Below, piece after piece: positions 1-11,500 of a DNA stretch of 64,000 nucleotides. Source of the DNA: Candidatus Omnitrophota bacterium (lineage in GTDB: Bacteria > Omnitrophota > Gorgyraeia > Zapsychrales > Zapsychraceae); the NCBI GenBank assembly GCA_020632495.1, contig JACKFL010000005.1:1674001-1738000 (forward strand), written 5' to 3'. The translations under genes were made by a program, and so were the position numbers. Positions within the stretch are counted from its first letter, which is position 1; the number at the start of each line of letters is the position of its first letter. The notes under the pieces were generated by a model. That model worked only from the letters and a program-made list of their open reading frames with translations. It had not been told where the DNA came from and searched no databases.

Positions 1-2
1 CC

Positions 3-1832
3 GAACAACAGGGGACGGCCCGGATCACGGTTTCGGCCCAGGCCACGGCAGATGCCGACGCGATGGTGAAGTCCTACCCGGTCATCCCGCACGGGATTGA
101 AAAGTTTATCGCGGAATCCACCGCCGTCCGGCTGGCGGCCGCGGGCGCGGAGACCCGCGTGATGGAGTTCCAGTTGCCCAAGGAGCGCATCAAAGAATCG
201 ACCACGCTGACCGTCAATCTGTCACCCTCACTGGCGGCCACAATGCTCGACGCGCTCCCTTATCTGGCCAATTATCCGTACGGTTGTGTCGAGCAAACTC
301 TCAGTCGTTTTCTGCCGGCGGTAATCGTCCGCAAGACCCTGCGCGATTTGGGTCTGAGCGAAGGGGACGTCAATGATTACATCCGTAACGTACTCATCCC
401 GCGGGAGGATCCCAAGCATCCGCAACGCCGCAGCGAAAGTACGCTGGATGAACTCGACGAAATGACCGCCGCCGGTTTGGAGCGGTTGTATGATTTTCAA
501 CACGACGACGGCGGCTGGGGCTGGTGGAAGGGCGGTGATTCCGACCGTTTCATGACGGCCTATGTCCTGTGGGGGCTGAGTGAGGCCCGCGCTGCCGGAC
601 TGCAGGTGAAGGCGGATGTCTTCAGCCGGGCCGTCCGGTATCTTCAACTCGAACTGGTCGAGGCCGAGGACCGGCCGGACATGCTCGCCTGGATGCTGCA
701 TGCCCTGGGCGCGGCCAAGTCCCAAAGTAAGTTCGAGGACAAACAGATCGCCCGGTTGTGGGAACGCCGCGCGGAACTCAATCCTTATACCCGCGCCCTG
801 TTCGCGCTGTCTCAGCACTACCGCGGAGATGCCCAACGGTCGACCGTGCTGGCCCGGAATCTCGCCAACGGGATGATCGAAGACAAGGACAACGGCACGC
901 TGCATTGGGGTGAGTCCGGTGTCTACTACAGGTTCAGCGAGGGCGGAGTGGAGGCCACCGCGTTTGTGATCAAGGCCCTGGCGAATATCGATCCGCAAAG
1001 CCGTCTAATCCCGCCCGCAGTGAAATGGATGGCGTTGAACCGTCGCGGCGCGCGCTGGAAAAACACGCGTGACACGGCGATCGCCATCCTCGGGCTGGCG
1101 GATTATCTGAAAACAACCAACGAACTCAATCCGGACCTGACGTTTAGCGTAAAGGTCAACGGGCGTCAGATCCGTGAGCAGCGGGTCGATCGCACAAATG
1201 TCTTTTCTTTTGAGCGCCGCATAGAATTGCCTGGCGATATGCTGCGGGACGGCAAGAATACCGTTGAAATTTCCGCCGAGGGAGCCGGTTCGCTGTACGC
1301 CTCCGGCTATCTGAAATACTTCACACTGGAGGAGAACATTACGCCCGCCGGTAATGAGGTCCATGTCGAACGCCGATATTTTATCGAGGATACGGCCGAG
1401 ACCCTGCTGCGCGGGTACGACACCGACTGGCGGCCGCTGGAATCCGGCGACGAAGTCACCAGCGGGGACCGGATTCGTGTCGAGATTACCCTCGAGGCCA
1501 AGAACAACTATGAGTATCTCGTCCTCGAGGACTTCAAGCCGGCCGGGCTGGAAGCCGTGTCGCTGAAAAGTGGAGAGGGGTACGCGGAACATCTGGACCG
1601 TAAGGGCAAGCCATCCGGTGAACGGACCTGGATCTATCAGGAGTTCCGTGACCAAAAGGCGGCCTTTTTCGTCTCCGAGCTCAAGCAGGGCAAGCACAAG
1701 CTGACGTACGAACTGCGGGCGGAAGTGCCGGGGACATTCCACGGGATGCCGAACCAGACGCATGCCATGTATGTTCCCGAAATCCGGGCCAACAGCGCGG
1801 AAATGACGATCACCGTCGGTGACCGAGAATAA
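3..1832 (+). CDS. Alpha-2-macroglobulin family protein, C-terminal part (5' truncated by window edge)
   Basis: The frame is open from base 3, so the gene starts upstream of the window; the ATG at 63 is internal. About 610 residues are visible, against a usual bacterial A2M length of 1500-1900. The thioester motif CVEQ is intact at bases 285-296 in the context YPYGCVEQT, followed by the helical thioester domain (repeated GGWGWW / W.L..L segments) and a C-terminal beta-sandwich receptor-binding-like region ending near base 1825. Bacterial A2Ms are periplasmic or surface protease traps that covalently capture attacking proteases through the Cys-Gln thioester. The intact Cys and Gln suggest a working trap. 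The partner often found beside this family, PbpC, is not visible and would lie outside the window. Family assignment is secure; the signal or lipoprotein sequence cannot be judged. Confidence 0.9.
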   Translation, partial: EQQGTARITVSAQATADADAMVKSYPVIPHGIEKFIAESTAVRLAAAGAETRVMEFQLPKERIKESTTLTVNLSPSLAATMLDALPYLANYPYGCVEQTLSRFLPAVIVRKTLRDLGLSEGDVNDYIRNVLIPREDPKHPQRRSESTLDELDEMTAAGLERLYDFQHDDGGWGWWKGGDSDRFMTAYVLWGLSEARAAGLQVKADVFSRAVRYLQLELVEAEDRPDMLAWMLHALGAAKSQSKFEDKQIARLWERRAELNPYTRALFALSQHYRGDAQRSTVLARNLANGMIEDKDNGTLHWGESGVYYRFSEGGVEATAFVIKALANIDPQSRLIPPAVKWMALNRRGARWKNTRDTAIAILGLADYLKTTNELNPDLTFSVKVNGRQIREQRVDRTNVFSFERRIELPGDMLRDGKNTVEISAEGAGSLYASGYLKYFTLEENITPAGNEVHVERRYFIEDTAETLLRGYDTDWRPLESGDEVTSGDRIRVEITLEAKNNYEYLVLEDFKPAGLEAVSLKSGEGYAEHLDRKGKPSGERTWIYQEFRDQKAAFFVSELKQGKHKLTYELRAEVPGTFHGMPNQTHAMYVPEIRANSAEMTITVGDRE

Positions 1833-1844
1833 TCGACCCCAGTG

Positions 1845-1873
1845 TTGATTCGCGGCGTGGGGTTTGCTAGGAT
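1845..1873 (+). promoter_or_regulatory. Predicted sigma70-type promoter for the SPOR gene at 1936
   Basis: TTGATT (1845-1850), a 17-nt spacer, then TAGGAT (1868-1873) preceded by TGC, giving an extended -10. The 15-mer TTTGCTAGGATAACC (1863-1877) occurs again at 19339-19353, directly in front of the other SPOR-domain gene of the window. Predicted from sequence only. Confidence 0.55.
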
Positions 1874-1935
1874 AACCTTTGTGAGGCAGGCCTCACGCCG
1901 GATAAACTCCGGCCCATACCCTACGGATTCCGCTT

Positions 1936-2442
1936 ATGTTTCGCTACATCATTATTTTCCTGATCGGTTTTTTTCTCGGCCATGCCTTCAGCGGCAATCT
2001 CGGATTGCTGCTGAGCAAAACCAAGGAACTGGCTTTATCGGCCGTCAACCGGGACGAAAACCCCGCGCCGCGTGAGTACGCGGTCGTATCGGCACCGGCA
2101 CCCCGGCCGGCGGAAGCGCCCGAGGCTGTCGCCGAGCCGCGCGAGAAAAGGACGACCTACCAGGCGGTGGCCGTCCGGCCTAAGCCCACACCGGCTACGG
2201 CCAATCGCGAACAGTTGTACACCATTCAGGTCGCATCCTTTAAAACCAAGCAGCAGGCGACCAAGTACGTGGAAGAGCTGGTCGGCCAGCAGTACGATGC
2301 TTTTATCGCGCCGGTCCACAATGAAAAACCCGTGGATTGGTACCGGGTTTGTATCGGGGAGACGATCAGCCCCGACCAGGCCAAAATTCTCAACGCCAAG
2401 CTCAAAAGCAAGTTCAAAGACAGCTTTATTTATTCCTTCTGA
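1936..2442 (+). CDS. Membrane-anchored SPOR-domain protein
   Basis: 168 residues. A hydrophobic N-terminal segment (about residues 3-20, FRYIIIFLIGFFLG) is an uncleaved anchor or signal. A Pro/Ala/Glu-rich linker (about 45-90) follows, then a C-terminal SPOR domain (about 95-168, starting YTIQVASF). SPOR domains bind denuded septal peptidoglycan, so a cell-division or cell-wall role is likely, with the domain in the periplasm. The ATG at 1936 begins exactly at the membrane segment. No clear Shine-Dalgarno is seen. A promoter with a 17-nt spacer lies 63 nt upstream. The gene stands alone between the A2M gene and the giant gene. A second SPOR protein lies at 19356 behind a near-identical -10 region. 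Confidence 0.85.
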   Translation: MFRYIIIFLIGFFLGHAFSGNLGLLLSKTKELALSAVNRDENPAPREYAVVSAPAPRPAEAPEAVAEPREKRTTYQAVAVRPKPTPATANREQLYTIQVASFKTKQQATKYVEELVGQQYDAFIAPVHNEKPVDWYRVCIGETISPDQAKILNAKLKSKFKDSFIYSF

Positions 2443-2522
2443 TCCCCGCCCCCCCGGCCGCACCCGATTTGAATCTGCAAATAGCTCAGAGATAAGTACT
2501 TACGTCTATGTTTAATTAGTCT

Positions 2523-2552
2523 TTGGCATATTATTAATATACGTAGTATAAT
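2523..2552 (+). promoter_or_regulatory. Predicted sigma70 promoter of the giant gene
   Basis: TTGGCA (2523-2528), an 18-nt AT-rich spacer, and a consensus TATAAT (2547-2552). Transcription would start near 2559, leaving a leader of only about 9-27 nt before the possible start codons at 2568 (TTG) and 2586 (ATG). No Shine-Dalgarno is visible in that leader. Confidence 0.6.
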
Positions 2553-2567
2553 TATCTCACTCCCCAA

Positions 2568-5500
2568 TTGCAGCACAATCCCCACATGTACAGGCATTCT
2601 TACAATTTCCGCGGGACGGTCTTGTGCCGACTGACTGTTTTCCTGCTAGTGTTTTGTCTCGGAATCGATCCCGTGATTCTGGCGGCGCCCGCGTCCGCCC
2701 GCGCCGGTATTTCATTCCCCGAGCCTACGGCCATGATTCAACCCTCCGCCGCCTTTGTCCCGGCAGTTATGCGCGGTCTTCAGTTCGACACCGAAAACCC
2801 CTTTGAATTCAACTTCATCATCGATACAGGCGAAAACGATATCGAAGGCCCGGCCCTGGAAGAAGAGTCCGGCCGCCTGATCAGATATTTTCTGGCGGCG
2901 CTCACGGTCCCCGAAAAAGACCTTTGGGTCAATCTGGCGCCCCGCGAGGCGCAGCGGATCATTACTCCCGAGTTGGGGGTCACGCTGATGGGCCGCGACA
3001 TGCTGGCACAAGATTACCTGTTAAAGCAATTCGCGTCATCGCTGATGTATCCGGACGGGGAAGTCGGCCGCAAGTTTTGGGAACGGGTTTACAAGCGCGC
3101 GCAGCAACAATTCGGCACCACGGATATTCCTCTGGGCAGTTTCAATAAGGTGTGGATCGTCCCGGCCGAGGCCAAGGTCTTTGAGAATGAGAGCGGGGCC
3201 TATGTTATCGGCACACGTTTAAAGGTCATGCTCGAGGACGAATATGCCCGCGCCAGCGATCTGGTCGGTGAGCCTCCGGCGGGGTCCGAGGGAAATAATA
3301 TCGCCAACGCCTTGGTCAAAGAGATTCTCATTCCCGAGATCGAGCGTGAGGTCAATGAAGGCGAGCATTTCGCCCGGCTGCGACAAATCTACCACTCATT
3401 GATTTTGGCCACGTGGTACAAGCGCACGCTCAAAGACAGCATCCTGACTCAACAATATGCCGACCATAACAAGGTTGCCGGGGTGGACGAAATACAGCCC
3501 GGGGCCACCGATCAAATTTATGATCAGTATATGCAGGCGGTCCGCAAAGGCGTTTACAATTTTATTAAAGAAGATTATGACCCGGCCACTCACGAAACCG
3601 TTCCCCGCAAGTATATGTCCGGCGGTTTACAGATCGTCCCCGAAGTCGACCAGGCGACGCTGGCCGAGATGATGACTTACCTGCGATCTACCGAGGCGCG
3701 GCAATGGCGTTGGAAAAAAGTGCGCACCGAACTTCGGCGTCCCAAGGAGTGGGGATCGCGATTCCTTAAAGAGGGGCCTTACCCGGAACCGCCGCTAGTC
3801 TTGACGGGGAAGGATCAGGAGATTTACCGCCAGGCCAACGGGCGGCCGCGGCCCATGGACGCGGACGAGGTCGGCCGTCTGCTGGAGCGGATCACGCGGT
3901 CGGAGAAAATCCGGTTTATCAGACGAGACCTGGGGCCGTACACGGTCAGTACGGGGATCGCCGTGACTGAGGAAGGGATGCAGTACCGTATGTTGAATGT
4001 CGGCCATCTGTTCCTTATGGACAACCGGTTTTATTATTTTATGGACCCGGAACTGCGGCGCGAGCTGGGTCAGAACGTGATCTTGTTGGACCGGTTCGAC
4101 AGCCTGGAAGTGGTCCGGCGGGGCCAGGATATGTACGCCGCGGCGGCCATCGTCAGTATGTTGCAACGGCAGGACTGGGAGAATTACACGGTGGTGGACG
4201 TCGGGGCCGGAGTGGGTGTCCTGTCGCTGGTGGCGCATAAGCTGGGCGCACGCTATGTGGAATTGATCGAGAATTTGCCGCGCAAGGTCGAGCAGGCAAA
4301 AATACAGATGCAACTCAACGGCTTGAAGCTCGGCCCCGATTACGATGTCCACCAGATCGACCTTTCGGACGCCAAACAAGTGCGGCGGACGGTCAACGTC
4401 ATCGGTCAGCGCCGGGATGAAAAGGACTCCGGACGCCGGTTCGCGATCATATCGAATATCGGCTATTGGCCCAAGGTCAGGGAACGTGGCGTTCAGGTTT
4501 ACTCCGCCAGCAATCAGAACAGCATGGACTTGATGGAAGGGCTCAGCGGCGTCAATCTCTTTATCGGCTCAGGCTACAATGTCACCACCGACCTGAAGAA
4601 TTTGGAGGCCACCGCCCCGGACATGAACCGGCTGGAGGATCTCGGGTTCGAGATTCCGGAGGCAGCGCTGGTGAAGCTGCCGGACCGGGAGCCTATCATC
4701 AGTCTGACCGCGGTCCGGACAGACCAGGCGATGCTGACATGGCTGCGTCCGCCGGGCGGTCACGGCACGGAGGGCTACGATATTTCCCAGGAGCCTACAC
4801 TGACCCTCGCGCCGCAGGAGATCGACAAGCTGGCCGGAGCGCGCGGCCGTGCGCGGCGGATGGGCCCGGACGAACAACGTCGGTTGCTGGAATTGCTCAT
4901 GGAACGGGACATTCTCTACCGTTCGTCTCCCGCTCCGGACTTTTACCAGGACCAGCGCATCGACCGGCGGGATTACAGCCGGCGCGGTGAGCGCGCGCCG
5001 GTGTTCTCACAAATCGGGCCGCTGTTTCTGATGGATCGTGAATATTTTCTGGACCTCGCCGATGATGTCCGCAAAGAATTGGGGTCCAACGTTATCGTTC
5101 TTGATGATCTCAAAGGACTGCAAATGTATGATCGGCGGTTTGCCCTGTACGCCGATGCGGCCATCGCCATGATCCTGGATTGGCAGGATTGGGAAGGCCG
5201 CCAGGTGATCGACGTAGGAGCAGGCGAGGGGGTGTTGGGCCTGGTGGCGTTCAAGTTGGGCGCTGATTTCATCGAAGCCTTCGATAATGACACAGCCAAG
5301 CTGGAGATAGCCAAGAACCAGTATCGCCTCAACGGGCTCGCCGCCGGAACGCATTTTCGTGTCCACGCCGGAGATCTGCGGAACACCGGGTTTGTGAATG
5401 ATCGGATCGCGCAGATCGAAAATCGGTTGGCCACCCTGGCGGGTGCCCCCGAGGTGACGGTCGTGTCGAATATCGGTCTGTGGCCCGTCGCGCGTTTCTC

Positions 5501-8500
5501 GGACCGTGAACCGCAATACCATATCACCAACCAGACGGCGTTTGACATGGCCGCGCAGATCCCCGGGGTGAGCGCCATCATCGCCAGCGGCTATAATGTC
5601 ACCAAGATCGGTGATTACGAAAAGGCGATCAAACGTGATTTGCACCGCCTGGAGGAGCTGGGATTCCGGCGGGAACGTCGTCCGGTCACCTACCACCAAA
5701 CCGATTTGCAGATTGCCTTCACGGCAGTCCGTCCGGACGCGGCCATCTTCGGCAAGCCCGGAAAATTGCAGGACTGGTTGCGCCGTTTCCGCGGCGAACA
5801 AAAGCGGCGGGGAGAACAGCCCGCGTGGGGACGGGCAAAAGACCTGACCCCGCGTCAGTCCGAGGCGTTGATGGACCGGTTTCGCGTGGACCCCAAACTC
5901 ATCACGCTGCGTTGGGACGGTGAGCTGTCGCCGGGCCAACCGTACGGGCAGTTTGAATTAGACGGCCGCCTGTGGGTGCGCGAGAATGCGTATATACGCA
6001 GGGTAAACGGACCGGGTGACTTGGTGATCGTCCGGTTGGGGCCGTTAATGCTTATGGATCGCACGTTTTATCTGGAACTCGACGACACCGTCAAAGAAGA
6101 ATTGGGCCCCAATGTCGTATTGATATCCCGTTTGAATGACTCCAGTCTGAATTCGACGCTTTTTCACATTTACAACAGCTCCACGGCGCTGGCCATGATC
6201 GCCCAAGGCAGCTATGACAATCATCACGTGATCGATGTCGGCAGCGGCGACGGCATCCTGGCGCTCATCGCGCACAAATTGGGCGCCAAGTACTCGGAGC
6301 TAATTGAGGCCGACGCCTACAGCCTCATGCGCGCCTCGCATCAACTCATTCTAAACGGTATGGATCCGGATACCGACTTTTCTGTCCATCTCGGTGACAT
6401 TACGGACGAGGAATTTGTGCGCAAAGAAACCGCCTTCATGATCGCCAACATGGAGAAACGCGGGGCGGACTCGCTTTCCGTGGTGGCCAATATCGGTCAG
6501 TGGGACGATTACTACGGCAAAGTCAACAATCGCACCGTCATTGCTTTACTGAACGGATTGCCGCCGGTGGATAGGCTCGTCCTGGGAGGCTACGACGTGA
6601 CGAGTGTGTCCCGTAATAAAGAAGTCGTTGAACCGGACCGCGAAGTGCTGGCCGCGCGCAGGCTTAAAGTCAGTGAAATGCAGCTGCGTTATGCGGGAAA
6701 GCCGATGACAGTGGCCATGGTCGCCACTGCGCCGGACAGCGCCCTGATGGCACAGATCGAGGCACATCTTCAGAACGCTCTGAAGCTTGATGAGGAGCGA
6801 TTGGAGCGTGGCGTTGTGTCCGTTAACGGCAGGGATATCGCGGTGACCCAGTACCGCAACCGGCAGTTTGAAGAGGTGCCGTATTTGCGGGTCGGCGAAT
6901 TCCTGGTGATCAATAACGGGATCGCCGACTATCTGCCTGCGGCGCAGCGCGCGCAACTGGAAGCAAACCCCGGCGTTATCTTCTTGGACCGGGAGGAATT
7001 CACCGACGCCTTCGCGTACGAACGGTGGGAAGGTTACGGCGGTTTTACACTGGCGGTCATGGCGGCCATGCAGGCTTTCCGGGAGAAAATTAACGGGCAT
7101 ACCTTCGTCGACTTCGGGGCGGGCAGCGGTGTGCTGTCGATCATTGCCAGCCGCCTCGGGGCGCGTGACGTGATCGCCATCGAGGGGCGGGAAGAGGCGC
7201 AGCCGATTTTGGCGCGGAATCTTGCCGCCAACAATGTCCCGAACGTCAAACAGTTTCATCAAATGATCGAATCGATCGATGCATTGGAGCTTTCCCCGCA
7301 ACCGGTGTTTGCCCTGAATCTGCCCTATTTCGGTCTGCTTTTGGGCAGCGGCGAACGGGCGGTAACGCTGCTCAAGGCGCTCGATCTCGTTGCCGAACCC
7401 GCGGTGGCGATTATCTCGGGCGGATCGTTCGGGCGCGGATCGATCGACGACGCGGTCATCCGGATCCTGGAACAGCGCGGGGCCGATGTCATCGAATCCA
7501 CACTAATCAAACGGCATGTGCGTGAGCCGGACCTGGCGGTCTCCAATGTCTTTTCCGGGGTGTTTGAGACGAAAATTATTAAGACGGCTGACGCCGACGG
7601 GGCCATGTTCAGCAAAAGCTCGCGCCGCAAGCTGTTCGAACGGCTCCTTGGTTTAGTCGACCGGTACACCGACCGTATTCCGCCGCAATTTGCCGTCTCC
7701 CGGGAACCGCTCGTGTCTTTGACCCAAAACAATCCGTACTTCCAAGATTTTCTCGGATCGCTGAACATCGATGTGACGATTCCGCCGCGTCTGCAACAGC
7801 AGGGATTCTGGCGTTATGAACTTAATCTTGATCAACCGCAGCGCAGACGGCTGATGGACCTGTTGTCAAAGCACAGCCATGTGCCCGACCGCGATATGCC
7901 CAAGAAATGGTCGGTTATCTTCTACAAGGGAGAGCCCTTATTGCTGGTTATGGAAGGCCTCCATTGGAACTCCTTTTCTGAAGGGATGCAAAACTCCCTG
8001 TTGGATCAGCATGCCAGTTATCTGTTCGGCAAGGGGATTACGGAAACCGGAATGCGTAAGTATATTGAAGGTTTGGCTAGTCTCAAATGGTCGCGCGCTA
8101 TTTCGCTGATTCCGGTGAATTCGGAGCGCGTCAGCCTGACGGACCGGATGCACCTCGCCCTGTTGGCAAAGTGGACGGATGCTTCAAGCGACGGGCCCGT
8201 TATCGTGGCGGACACCTTGTTTGACCTGACGCCGATCCCGGGTGTATCCACACGTGTTGTCACGTCATGGGGTTCATACGATGCGCGCAGCATGGAATCC
8301 ACCATGTTCCGGGTGGGCATTCACCCGCGGCCCGGAGAGTTGATCTATTTGCTGGGGACCGGAACGGGCGCGGATGCCCTCTACACGGCGGAACGCACGG
8401 GCGGCGACGTACGGATTGTGGCCACCGATATCGATCCGTATTTGTTGGGCAACGCGCGCAGCAATATCTCGGCGTCGCCGTACGCGGGCTCGATACGTCT

Positions 8501-11500
8501 GGTGCAGGCGGACCTGTTTGATTTTGAGAAGGAAGATGGGGAGAAGGCCGACCGGATCCTGTTCAATATTCCTCTCGACTCCCAGATTACGGGGCGAAAC
8601 CGCGATTCCCGTACGAGCGATCCCGGCATGCAGCTGTTGAATCGCCTGCTCACGGAGGCCAAGGACCACTTAAAAGAAGGCGGTACCCTGGAAGTCAATT
8701 ACATGACCCGCCCGTCCTTCTTCGCCGCGGTGTACAACGCAGGTTGGGAGGTGGCGGAGGTTACCGGACAGGATATCTTCAATCAATTGGAAAACGCCGA
8801 TATGCAGGCGTTTCAATACCTGCGCTTCGTGTTGAAGCGGCAGGACCCGGCTCATGCCGAACAGAATGCCAAAGCATTGAGTGATCTGCAGGCCCTGGCG
8901 AAGATGGAAAGGCCCTTGATGATGGCGTTGACAACCCAGGATGGACAGGGGCGAAGCTCAAGCGGATTGAGTCAGCGCAAACGGGAAGAGTTTAGGCAAA
9001 GCGCCCGCAACATATTGCGGAAGTGGGATGATGAAGTCGGAATGGCGACGTCGGTCGTGCGCACAGCGGCGGACGGCGTCGGCTGGATGGCCAGATCCAA
9101 TCTGCGCCTTGGTTCGCGATATAAACACCCGGACCGTTTGGCTGAGCCGTATTTCACCCTTGAGCCAAATCCGATGTCCGTTATGGGAAGAATTGAAGAT
9201 ATGTCGATGCTTGCTGCGGATACCAAACTTATTGAAACGGATTGGTCCGGCTATTGGGCCGATCACCTGCGTCAGTATTTCGGCCGGGACCGGGTGACCG
9301 AGGAGGAGCTGGATCGCTACCGGGCGGTCGAGGCGGTAATTTCTGACGACGTTAAATACGCGTTGTTGCGTGACCGGGCTCTGCAGCCGGTGTTCATGCA
9401 GATCATGCCGGACGGATTCGTCGGGGAGCTGGAAACGAACGATGTAGTCGACACGAAACTGGATACTTTGATCGACGGACGGTCGCTGCGGGAATTTGTT
9501 GAGGAGTATAGCGCCTTTCGCGTCGGCCGGCTGGAGACGGCGGCGAAGGTTATTGCCGCAGGCGATAAAATTGTTGTCGGTGTCACCGACCGATCCCACG
9601 ATCTCACCATGGGGATACGCGCCCGGATTGCCAACGGCCGCCAGACTTATTTTCCGTTGCCCGACGGTTCGTGGTTGGGCGTTAAGGGCTCCGGATACAA
9701 TTATGCCTACCTCGGCGCCGCTGAAAAAAGTCCGTTCATGTTTACCGACCGGGTGAGCTACGGCCTTTTCCCGCGCTACCAGGCGATCCGGCAGCTGGAT
9801 ATTTTCAACGTCCTGGGCGTGAATCAACAGGGGTTTGCCGATTTCCTCGGCGTGCGCCGCCTGCAGATGTTGCCGGACGGAGAAGGGCGCTTTGAGAGTG
9901 TGAATCTGTACCTCGACAATCATCCGGAGAGAGAGGATGCTTGGCCGTATCTCAGCTTTCACCGGGTGTCGTCACCGCACCGGCTTGTCTCTTTCGGTCA
10001 GCTGCTTTCCACGCCCGGGAGCCTGTCATATCACATGGAACGGATCGCGCATCTGATGGGCCGCGATGAATACGGGGTAGAAGAAATGCTCCTCGACACT
10101 GCCTACGGTTTAGGTGTCGCCGAAGCGGAAAAGCAAAATCATGAGCTTTACCACACGACGATCAACGAGCAGGATTATGTGCTGGGCGGTTACGTAGCCG
10201 ACACCGGGGAGCTGGTGGGTAATTCCTCCGTCGACAGTTCGCGTAACGCGCTGGGGACTCATGCCGAAGTTGTTCTGCGGATGAAGCAAATCGGCCGCGT
10301 CCTGATGGGCTTGAGCCGTCTGACAGTATTCACATTGCGCTACGGCGATGCGGACGAACAGTTGCCTTCACGGCCCGACCTGCTTAAGTCCTTTTTCGAT
10401 GGTTATCTCAGTACGCTGAGTCCGCATCAATTGGAAAGGCTGAACGTCCCCGAGGGGCTGTTCTACACGCTGTTTCACGAAACCCTGATGCAGCTGCCGC
10501 TTTTTGTTTTTCATGACGGATTCAATCCGGACAGCGAGCTGCTGCTCCGGTTGACTGACGGGCGCGGCGAAGAACTGGAGGGAATTATGCAATCCACCGA
10601 TGCGGGGGTGGCGGACTTGACTCGCATGAATCAGGAGCTGAGTGCGGAAATCGACGCGATGGTCGTCGAGGAAATGCAAGACCGGGCCGTCCTCGCCTCG
10701 GCCGACCCGGCCGCCAACCGGCGGGCTCTGGAATCCGGCCAAATTTTACAGTTGAGTTCGGGCGACTATGCCTTTCTCAAGAATGGTGACAATCCGGCGC
10801 GGATGGTGCCGGTCCTGATTCCCGCTAATGTATACCGTCACAGCAAGTCCGTCCATCAGGACCGCAGCGCGCGATTGGGGTCGAAGTTTTATCCCGCGGA
10901 GGACATCCTGTCATTGATCCGGTCGGCCATTCTACGGATGAATAACAACTACGGACATCGCCGCTATGAATTTGACCGGGCGATCGGGCGTCCGAATGTG
11001 TTGGACATCATGACCACTCTTGAAGTCGACTCGATTGAAGAAGCCGTGGGAAAAGGATGGGTGGGAGAAATCGAAGCCGCGGCCGGACTTCATCAGGATA
11101 CGACCAACCGCCAGGGGCGGTGGCAAATTTTCTATAAACGGCTTCCCAAAAAGTTGCAGCGCAAAATCGACGCGCAGCAGACATCGTCTCTGAATTTCCG
11201 GTCCACCAGTTACGGCAAATTACAGGAAAACAGTGCATGGCATCGCGCCGATCTCAATTCCTGGGAGGCCCTGATCGCGGAGGCGGGCATCCCGCGGGAT
11301 GTTGTCGAAGAACGCGGCCGGACGATTTCCAAAGTCTATCCGGGGCTGCCCTTTTATCAAAGACGCGACAATCAACGCGACTTCTGGCAACGACATGCCT
11401 TCATAAACTATCACGATCCGGTCATATTCGCTGATACGGCCGAACAGGTGGCTGTATCATTCGTCAATATCAAGGAAGGTGCCGCGGATGCCCTGATGTA

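Noticed and set aside
228..998. Long - strand open frame opposite the A2M gene, with similar ones at 8958-9962, 40923-41912 and 43934-44950
   Set aside because: They lie wholly within well-supported + strand genes and show no recognisable domain or ribosome site; they are by-products of GC-rich codon usage.
1842..2075. 77-codon open frame before the SPOR gene
   Set aside because: It overlaps the promoter and the SPOR start, is low in recognisable features and has no ribosome site.
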